The translations under genes were made by a program, and so were the position numbers. A stretch of DNA of 64,000 nt from Planctomycetota bacterium (GTDB taxonomy: Bacteria; Planctomycetota; Phycisphaerae; UBA1845): NCBI GenBank assembly GCA_029558835.1, contig JAKQDH010000027.1, forward strand, positions 1 to 64,000, written 5' to 3'. Shown piece after piece: positions 1-8,000 of the stretch (its first letter is position 1; every line of letters begins with the position of its first letter). Below the pieces are notes generated by a model. That model saw only the letters and a list, made by a program, of their open reading frames with translations, was not told the DNA's origin and did not search any database.

Positions 1-737
1 CGCGCCTGAGCGTCACCTACCAGGGCGGGACGGCCGAGCTCAACGTGGTCGGCCCCGCGGGCACCTCCATCGACGAGGGCGCCTACTTTGAGGCGGGTTT
101 CGACCCCGTGCCGTCGTTCAGCGTCAACCTCGGCAACGTCAGCGGTGGCACGTTGATCTTCAGCGAAGGCAGTTGTGACGAGATCCACATCGTCAGCAGC
201 AATCCTGCCGACGGCTGGATCGACGCCCGGGTGCCCATCGACCCGAGTACGCTGGAGGATCAGGGCTGGGCCAGCCTGCACGTGACCTTCGACGCTGACT
301 TCGACGGCTTAGCGCCCACCGATTTCCTGGTGACCGAAGTGTGTGTCAGCGGTGCCTGTGATGGGGTGGCCCCGCTCGTGGCGGCCGTGCTGCCCATCTC
401 CAGCAACACGGCGCTGCTGGCCTTGGATCGCCCGATTGACCCGAGGGCATGGACGGTCATCACCCTGCTGGGTGGGGACCCGACGGACCGCATCCGCCTC
501 GGCTACCTGCCGGCCGACGCCGACGGCAGCCGGACCTCGAATGCTCAGGATATTGTACAGGTGATCAACCAGATCAACGCGGTGTTTGGCGGGGGCACGC
601 CGGTTCTGCACCAGTCCGACATCAACCGGTCGGGCACGGTGACGGTGGCCGACATGCTGACGCTCATCAACCTGCTCAACGGCGCGTCGCCGTACCCGGT
701 TGCGTACTTTGGGAAACAGCTCCCGGCGCTGCCGTAG
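1..737 (+). CDS. secreted protein with dockerin-like C-terminus (5' partial)
   Basis: The frame is open to the left window edge, so only the C-terminal part (about 244 residues) is visible. The last 80 residues hold two dockerin type I-like calcium-loop segments, one beginning ADADGSRTSNAQDIV and one beginning SDINRSGTVTVADML, each followed by a short hydrophobic helix. Such paired loops are common at the ends of secreted planctomycete proteins and are thought to act in calcium-dependent assembly or anchoring. The upstream part is beta-rich and not assigned to a family. A hairpin with a T-rich tail lies 46 bases after the stop. Extracellular location is inferred from the domain type, since the N-terminus is outside the window. 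Confidence 0.7.
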   Translation, partial: RLSVTYQGGTAELNVVGPAGTSIDEGAYFEAGFDPVPSFSVNLGNVSGGTLIFSEGSCDEIHIVSSNPADGWIDARVPIDPSTLEDQGWASLHVTFDADFDGLAPTDFLVTEVCVSGACDGVAPLVAAVLPISSNTALLALDRPIDPRAWTVITLLGGDPTDRIRLGYLPADADGSRTSNAQDIVQVINQINAVFGGGTPVLHQSDINRSGTVTVADMLTLINLLNGASPYPVAYFGKQLPALP

Positions 738-782
738 ACGAGGAATAGCGAATGGCGAAGAGCGAATAGCGAACGCGGAACC

Positions 783-814
783 GTAGGGTGGGCATCGCCC
801 ACCCTACTTTTCTT
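783..814 (+). terminator. intrinsic terminator-like hairpin
   Basis: A perfect 11-base-pair stem (783-793 with 797-807) and a 3-base loop are followed by TTTTCTT. It sits just downstream of the dockerin-like gene. The same GTAGGGTGGGC palindrome is a common dispersed repeat in planctomycete genomes, so it may be a repeat that also serves as a terminator. Confidence 0.6.
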
Positions 815-1996
815 ATTGCCGGCGGCAAGGCATGACGAGGCCGGAGGGTAACGGGGAGGCGCAGGGCGGGCTGTGCCCGCCAGGGGAATGGCGAGGAGCA
901 AATAGCGAATGCAGAAACGCAGGTGGGCAGGACCCACCTTCTGCCGGTTCCGCAGAAAAGCGCGGGCAGCGCCTCCCCGGCTGCCCGCGCTTTCCGTTTA
1001 GCGCGGGTCCCCTGGCGACCGCGGCACGACCATGCCCCACACCGCCACCGCCCAGAACCCAAACGCGAACCTGTGAGTTCCTCTCCAACCCACCGGCCCC
1101 CGAATGCGCGCGCCGCCCGATCGCGGCCCGACCACACGTGATCTCTATAAAGGGCGTGCGGCACCCCGGAAAGTATTGGCGCGGTCAAAGGGTGCCGCAG
1201 CGAGTGGAAGCTTGATATTCAGGTGGGCGTATGCAGATCGCCAACCGCCCACGCTCTGTCGATTCTATATCGGCCAATCCAGGTAAATCAAATTGTCTTG
1301 GCCGAGATTTACCGAACGCACATCCCGGAGAGCATCAACCCAACTTGCCGCCATCTATCCGGACCACCAAGTCCACCGCCGGCGGCCACTCTCGTTGCCC
1401 CCCGGAACACCAGCGCGATCCATTCTACCAGGCACACCGTACAATGCACAAGTCATATGCACCAAAAAAACAACCCATATTGCTTACCAACGGTCTAGAA
1501 TGTTCATCAGACCGCTGACGCCAAGTCGACCACGCCAACACGTTCCTCAACCAGAATTGCCCAACAGCGGATATAAATTCCCGCTCCACTGACATGCGTG
1601 ACAGCAAAGACGAACGCAGTCGCCAAACCTGCCTCGACTAACCTCGCCTGGTCTCCGCCGCAAGGCGGTCGGCTTGGCCACGCACAACCAGTTGAATACT
1701 GGGACAGGCTGTATCACAAGATGGGGGCCGACACGGCCGCCGCCCCAGCCCGTCTGGTTCACGCCAAGCCACACACCGGCGGCACGGCCCTTGCGCTGGT
1801 CGTCACCTCCGGGACCGGAGGCCCCGATCCGCCCCTGTATAGGGCCCAGGCGGGACATCTCCCCGAGCCACTCGCGTCGGCGCGACGAGGACATGGCGGC
1901 CCGCCCATACCCCAACCAGGCCAGCCCGCTCTGCAGCGCGAAACGCGTCAACTCCGCCCGCTGGCGGATCTCCGGTTTCCTCATGCGGTTCATCGT

Positions 1997-2110
1997 TCAG
2001 TCGTCCACCGTGTTCGGACCAGGGTGCAGTGTGCGGGCGACTTGCCTGGCGGACAGGCCACGGGCCTGTTGGCACAGCACCTCATCGGCCCGTTGCCTCC
2101 TAGCACCCCG
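1997..2110 (-). pseudogene. possible helix-turn-helix remnant (IS630-like N-terminus)
   Basis: A minus-strand frame contains ADEVLCQQARGLSARQVART followed by LHPGPNTVDD and a stop. Spacing and residues fit a helix-turn-helix of the kind found at the N-terminus of IS630-family transposases. No catalytic DDE domain follows in any frame. It may be a decayed insertion or a chance match. Confidence 0.2.
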
Positions 2111-2528
2111 CGGCTGCCGCGCCCTACGCGGGACACCGGCGCGGCTGGGGGCTACGGCGCGGCGCCCTGATAGCGGACGCACTCGGCCGTCGGGGTCACG
2201 ATGGCAGGCGTGCGGGGCTGGGGGGCCGGCCGGCTGGCGCGGTTCCGGAACCTCCACTCCGGTGCGCGTAACCCCGGCGCTACCCAACTGACCGGTAACT
2301 TGACCCCGTCGCCGGTGGACGGCCCTGGGGTGGGGAGGAGCGGAGGGCGGGTCGATATGCAGTTGGGGGTGTACCGCGGCACCGCGCGGGCCCAAGCCAC
2401 GCGGCTCGATACCGGCGTGGGGCGGCACCGCGCGGAGTGCCCTTGACACTCGGCGTCAAGGGAAGCAGGCCCGCGCCGCGATGCGAGTCGCACGACATGG
2501 ATCCACCAGGCGTGCCAGGTTAAACCAC

Positions 2529-4460
2529 ATGAACCCACTGACGATCGGCCGGATCATCAACGTCGAGAGCGGTTGCGTCGAGGTGCAGGTCACGTCGGCC
2601 GACCGGCAGATCGAGCACGAGGGCCAGACCTACCGCATCGGGCAGCTTGGTTCGTATCTGACCATCCCCGGTGCCGAGCGGCGCATCGTGGCGTTCGTGG
2701 TCAGCAGTCACGAGCACCCCGCGCCCCGTGAGGACGCGACGTCGGAGTTGCGGCTGCAGGCCCAGCTCATCGGGGAGATCCGGGGCGACCGGTTCGTCCG
2801 CGGCGTCAACGAGTACCCGATCATCGGGGACGAGGTCTGCCAGGCGGTGCGGGCGGACTTCGCGGCCATCTTCGGCAGCTTCGATCAGCGGCTCAGCGGC
2901 TCCGCTCATCCGATGAGCTTCACACTCGGCCGGTTCGCCCTCAACCCGGAGTTTGACGTCAAGGTCATGGGCACGGACTTTCTGGCGAAGCACGTGGCGG
3001 TGCTGGGCAACAGCGGTGCCGGCAAGAGCTGCACGACGACGCGCATCCTGGATGAACTGACGAGTCTGGGGGCCGCGTCGATCGTGATGTTCGACATGCA
3101 CGGCGAGTACCGGGCGGCGTTCACGGACGCCCAGGGGAAGGTCGATCCCAACGTCGTCTACGTGGGGGCCGAGGACCTGGTGCTGCCCTACTGGCTGCTG
3201 AAGTACGAGGAGCTGGAGGCGCTGTTCGTCGATCGGTCGAACCCGCTGCACATCAGCACGCAGATTTCGTTCCTGCGCACCGCCCTGCTGGAGTTCAAGC
3301 AGGACGCCGCGCGGGAGCTGGGCCTCACCAAGACCCTCACGCTGGACACGCCGATTTACTTCTCCCTGGACAAGCTGAAGAACTACGCGGAGAACCTCAA
3401 CGAGGCGCGCTACGTGCTCAACTCGGACCACCTCGCGTTCACGCAGCTCGCCTTGCGGTCGCTGCCGCCGCAGGAGCAGCAGAAGCTGATGCGCACCCAG
3501 CGGTGCAGCTTCAACCGCGGCAACCCGGAGGGGGAGACGCAACATCCGCTGTACTTCGGCAGGCTGCTGGGGCTCATCGACGCGATCGACACGAAGTACT
3601 CCGACCGGCGGTATGAGTTCCTGCTGCGCCCGCTGGAGCACAGCCAGCGGTCCCGCTTCTTCAAGGAGAAAATCACGGCCGAGGACACCGCGGGGCAGGC
3701 GTCCGGCCTGATGAACGACCTGATCCGACTGATGACGGGACGGGGCACGCCGCGGACAAACCTGACCATCATCGACCTGTCGGGCATTCCGTTCGAGATC
3801 GTGGACGTGACGGTGGCCGTGCTCACGCGGCTGTTGTTCGACCTGAACTTCTGGACGCCGGCGCCGCAGCGCCACCCGATCCTGCTGATGTTCGAGGAGG
3901 CGCACAACTACATCCCGCGGATCGACAACGGGCGGGATTTCGCCCGCCGGGCGGTCGAGCGCGTGGCGAAGGAGGGCCGCAAGTACGGCGTCAGCGCCAT
4001 GGTGATTTCGCAGCGGCCGTCCGAACTGTCGGAGACGGTGCTGGCCCAGTGCAACAACCTGGTGGTCATGCGTCTGAACAACCCTGAGGACCAGCACTAC
4101 GTACGCAAGGTGGTGGGCGACAACTTCGCCAGCCTGATCGACATGCTGCCGATTCTGCGGCCGGGCGAGGCCTTTGTCATCGGCGACAGCGTGCTGATGC
4201 CCATGCGGACGCTGGTGAACATCCCCGCGCGGCTGCCCGCCAGCGGGAACCTGGACTTCTTCCGTCTGTGGAGCGCGGCCGCCCCGGAGAGCAGCGCCGA
4301 CATCGACGCGATCATCGACCACTGGCGGCGGCAGAACCGCCAGCACCTGGAGGGCGGCGAATCGGCGGCGGCGAGTAAGCCCGCGGCGGCGAAGGCGACG
4401 GTGCGCCCGTCGCACCCGGCCTTCCTCAACCCCGTCCGGCCGGCGCCCACGACGGGCTGA
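2529..4460 (+). CDS. herA: HerA-type DNA-translocating ATPase (DUF87)
   Basis: This 643-residue protein has the HerA layout: an N-terminal beta-barrel (HAS-barrel-like, about residues 1-90), then a RecA-like FtsK/HerA motor. The P-loop GNSGAGKS lies at residues 160-167 and the Walker B stretch ILLMFEEAH at about 451-459. HerA proteins form hexameric DNA translocases. They work with the nuclease NurA in archaeal end resection, or with Sir2, DUF4297 or other effectors in bacterial anti-phage systems. No NurA or Sir2 partner is adjacent. The next gene is a type III methyltransferase, so a defence role is inferred. The start at 2529 is chosen because the barrel begins MNPLTIGRIINVESG; an upstream ATG at 2481 adds 16 unrelated residues. 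A decayed copy of its 3' end lies at about 14460-14604. Confidence 0.85.
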   Translation: MNPLTIGRIINVESGCVEVQVTSADRQIEHEGQTYRIGQLGSYLTIPGAERRIVAFVVSSHEHPAPREDATSELRLQAQLIGEIRGDRFVRGVNEYPIIGDEVCQAVRADFAAIFGSFDQRLSGSAHPMSFTLGRFALNPEFDVKVMGTDFLAKHVAVLGNSGAGKSCTTTRILDELTSLGAASIVMFDMHGEYRAAFTDAQGKVDPNVVYVGAEDLVLPYWLLKYEELEALFVDRSNPLHISTQISFLRTALLEFKQDAARELGLTKTLTLDTPIYFSLDKLKNYAENLNEARYVLNSDHLAFTQLALRSLPPQEQQKLMRTQRCSFNRGNPEGETQHPLYFGRLLGLIDAIDTKYSDRRYEFLLRPLEHSQRSRFFKEKITAEDTAGQASGLMNDLIRLMTGRGTPRTNLTIIDLSGIPFEIVDVTVAVLTRLLFDLNFWTPAPQRHPILLMFEEAHNYIPRIDNGRDFARRAVERVAKEGRKYGVSAMVISQRPSELSETVLAQCNNLVVMRLNNPEDQHYVRKVVGDNFASLIDMLPILRPGEAFVIGDSVLMPMRTLVNIPARLPASGNLDFFRLWSAAAPESSADIDAIIDHWRRQNRQHLEGGESAAASKPAAAKATVRPSHPAFLNPVRPAPTTG

Positions 4461-5095
4461 GCCGCGCCCTGGGCGCGTGCCGACGTGGGTGGCATCGCGC
4501 GCGGTGCGTGGCATCGCCAGCAGTGGGTGGCATGCCCAAGCCCGCCTCAAGCGGGCGCCGGCATGCTGCTGCGGACGGTGACGTGTGCCGCGCCGGAAGG
4601 CATGGCGGCGCTGCGCTTGGCCATGCCACCCTGCCACTTCCTCCGGCCTCTTCCCTCTTGCCTCCTGCCTCTCGCCCCTTGCCTCTTGCCTCTTGCCTTC
4701 TGCATTCGCTCTTCACGTGGCGGGCAGTTCCCGCCCTACGTGGTGGCGACCGTCATTGGGGCGGCGGGCGGGGGAAGATGTTTGGCGCGACCCCTGGCTG
4801 CCCGGACTGCTACCGTCGGCGGCGCGGCCGAGCCTACCCCCACCGAGCCTCGCGTGGCTCGGGAACGCCCGCGAACAAAGCCGGGAACGTGGCTAGGGGC
4901 CGGAGTGAGCCGCGCTGGTGACCCCCGGCGCTCGACCTGCCCGCACCGGGGCCGTTGGCCTGGCCGCTGCAATGCGTTATGCTCAGCCGGCGCAGCCGCT
5001 CTACTCAGCGACCAGGCACCTAGCCCGACAGTGACGCCCGGGGCGTGCGGCTGGAACCCCTCGCAAACGCACATGGTGCAATGGGAGAGCTGGAC
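4461..5095. other. intergenic region with repeats
   Basis: This 635-base gap holds a family II palindromic element (4525-4631) and a short tandem-like CCTCTTGCCT tract (about 4650-4700) that runs into GCATTCGCTCTTCACG and a GGCGGGCAGTTCCCGCC hairpin. A similar tract recurs at about 14862-14920. No gene was recognised. Confidence 0.6.
4525..4631. repeat. family II palindromic element
   Basis: It starts GGGTGGCATGCCCAAGCC and ends GCGCTTGGCCATGCCACCC, so the outer arms are inverted, with a GCGGGCGCCGGCATG core. The same arrangement recurs at 15587, 18790, 21207, 38995, 47965 and 50437 in both orientations. Confidence 0.8.
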
Positions 5096-8000
5096 GTGGC
5101 GAAACGAGCACGCAAGAGTGGCACGGGCGTCCCGCCCGTGAAGCGGTCCGGCGGCGGCGCCGGACGCAAGGCGGACGGGCCGCCGGTCGGCGACTATCGC
5201 CACCACGGGGCGAAACGCAAGAACAACCCACCCGCCAAGATCGCGGCCGAGGGCACCGTCCCGGTCGTTCCCAAAGCCGAGTACGCCTACAACCCCCACC
5301 TGCCGCCGGTGCTGCGCTTCCAAGGTGGCACGGGCATCCTGCCCGTGAATCGGGAATCGGATCACGGCCTGGAAGGCCGTGCCACGAAAGGCCAGGCCAC
5401 GATTTCCCCGGATGAGCTGCCACCGCTGATCGCAGAGGCGGGGCACCGGCCCTTGACACCGGACGAACAGAAGCTGCTGGCCGAGGCGCTGCGCCGGTAC
5501 GAGCCGTGGCTGGAGTGGACCGGCAAGCGCGAGGCGAAGTGGTTCGAAGTCGATCCCGTCGCGCTGCACATCCACGAGCGCGTCAGCACGCAGGCCATCC
5601 TCAAGATCGCCGCTCGGCAGGACGTGCAGCGCTCGCTCTTCGCTGATCCGGAGCAGGAGTACCACGAGGCCGTCCAGTTCTACCGGCACGACGTGGACTG
5701 GGCCAACCGGCTGATCCTCGGCGACTCGCTCCAGGTGATGTCGTCGCTGGCTCGGCGCGAGGACTTGGCCGGCAAGGTCCAGATGATCTACATCGACCCG
5801 CCGTACGGCATCAAGTTCGCCAGCAACTTCCAGCCCGAGGTCGGCCGGCGCGACGTGAAGGACAAGGAGCAGGACCTGACGCGCGAGCCGGAGATGGTCC
5901 GCGCCTACCGCGACACGTGGCACCTGGGCATCCACTCGTATCTGTCCTACCTGCGCGACCGGCTGATCGTCGCCCGCGAGCTGTTGGCGGACACGGGCAG
6001 CATCTTCGTGCAGATCAGCGATGAGAATCTGCACCGCGTGCACTCCGTTATGGATGAGGTGTTCGGGTCGAGCTGCTTCATCGCGCTCATCAATTTTGCG
6101 AAAACGAGCGGAGCGACCAGCGACTATGTTCCCAGCACAACGGACTATCTTCTTTGGTATGCACGAAGTCGAGATTCGCTGAAGTACCGCGCGGTCTACG
6201 ATCTCAAAACTGCCGTTGACGAAGTACGCGGTCCTTATTCCTGGACTGACGAAGAGTCCGGCGAACGGCGACGGCTCGACAGTGGCGAGCGGCACGGTGA
6301 TCAGGTTGATCCGAATCGTCTCTTCCGGCTCGACAACCTGCAAAGCCAGAGTATTGGCCGTCAGAAGGGGACTGGTGCAGCATGCTGGTTCCCTGTCAAC
6401 TGGGAAGGCAAGGACTGGCTGCCCGGGGCGCAGAGTCGTTGGAAGACAAACGAACCCGGCATGGAACGGCTACGCCGAGCTGAGCGGCTAGCTGCGACAG
6501 GCGGACTCTACTACTTGAGGTTCCTTCGCGACTTCCCTGTCAAAACCATAAGCAACTCCTGGGGTGACACGAGTATTGCCGGGTTTGCGTCGTCGAAAGT
6601 CTACGTGGTCGAGACGAGCAGCAAAGTCATTGAGCGCTGCATGCTCATGACGACCGACCCCGGCGACCTCGTGCTCGACCCGACCTGCGGGAGCGGCACG
6701 ACGGCCTATGTTGCCGAGCAGTGGGGCCGGCGGTGGATCACGATCGACACCAGCCGGGTGGCCATCGCCATCGCGCGGCAGCGCCTGCTGACGGCGAAGT
6801 ACGACATGTACAGGCTGCGTGGCACGGCCTTCCAGGCCGTGGGTTCAGGGGATATCGATCAGGCAGCACACAGGCAGGATGCCTGTGCCACGGGTGGCAC
6901 GGCCTTCCAGGCCGTGGGGCTGCATGCGAATCAGCCCGGGGCTCACGGGCAGGATGCCCGTGCCACGTATGAGCTGGTTCCGTACAACCCGCGTGAGGTG
7001 AGCGTCCGCTACAGTGCGTACTTGCCCCATTGGGAGCAAGAGGGCGCAACGTACGCAGTGACGTTCCGGCTGGCCGACAGCCTTCCCCGTGAGGTGTTGG
7101 AGGGCTGGTTGCGCGAGCGGCAGGCCATCGTGCGACGAGCGGAAGCCGCCGGTCGGTGTCTCACTGCCACCGAGCAGCGGCGTCTGCGTGAACTGCATTC
7201 GGAGCGGGTCGAGAAGTATCTCGACACCGGGCGTGGCGCGTGCGCGCTCAAGGACGAACGCGCGGCCAGGATCGTGCGCGACGCCCTGTTGCACTTCGAT
7301 GGGGAGCGCTACGACGTCATCGTCTGGTGCGTGATGCCCAACCATGTTCACGTCGTTGTCCGCCCGCGGCCGGGGCACGAACTGTCGAGTATCCTGCACT
7401 CATGGAAGAGCTTCACAAGCAACGAGGTCAACAAGGTTCTGGGGTTGCAGAGCGCGTTGTGGCAGCCGGACTCGTTTGACCACCTGATTCGCGACACGGA
7501 GGACCTGGAACGATCGGTTCAGTATGTGCTGGATAACCCGGGTGCAGCCGGGTTGAGCAACTGGCCCTGGGCCGGTTGTGGCACGGCCTTCCAGGCCGTG
7601 GGTTCGGGAGACATCAATCAGACAGCACACAGGCAGGATGCCTGTGCCACGGGTGGCACGGCCTTCCAGGCCGTGACGCAGGGCGAAGATCAGTGGGGGA
7701 CACACGGGCAGGATGCCCGTGCTACGGGTGGCACGGCCTTCCAGGCCGTGGGGCTGCATGCGGATCAGCCCGGGGCTCACGGGCAGGATGCCCGTGCCAC
7801 GAATCCTGCGCGCGGCTTCGTGTACAAGACCGTGCCGCACATCACCCTCAAGAGCATCGCCCAGAACGTCGCGCTCGACCCGATCTTTGCCAAGCACGAG
7901 CCGATTCTCGACAAGGCTTTGGGCGGATGTAACAACGCATTGGCCAAGGTCACGGATGCCGTGCGGGTGAGACTCTGCATGAAGCTCGCGGCGAAAGCGG

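Larger units (their letters stand above)
738..2528. other. long non-coding or decayed region
   Basis: No convincing gene was found. The left end carries short dispersed motifs of the GCGAATAGCGAA type (about 745-775 and 893-912). Positions 1223-1600 are clearly less GC-rich than the surroundings and contain no recognisable frame. On the minus strand near 2105-1997 a frame reads RADEVLCQQARGLSARQVA and stops shortly after, resembling the helix-turn-helix at the start of IS630-type transposases or related regulators. The overlapping open frames elsewhere in this stretch look like chance products of high GC. Confidence 0.5.

Noticed and set aside
1598..2291. Two overlapping plus-strand open frames of about 190 and 205 codons
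   Set aside because: Both frames and the opposite strand are open at once, the products are Pro/Arg-rich without any family pattern, and no ribosome site is present.
2520..4637. Long minus-strand open frame (about 705 codons) opposite herA
   Set aside because: It mirrors the third-position GC of herA, encodes Arg/His/Val-rich low-complexity sequence, and has no family resemblance. HerA motifs on the plus strand are complete.
6819..7800. CRISPR-like array (similar units with regular spacing)
   Set aside because: The units are themselves palindromic and nearly contiguous, the variable middles are homologous between copies, the whole is translated, and no Cas gene is present.
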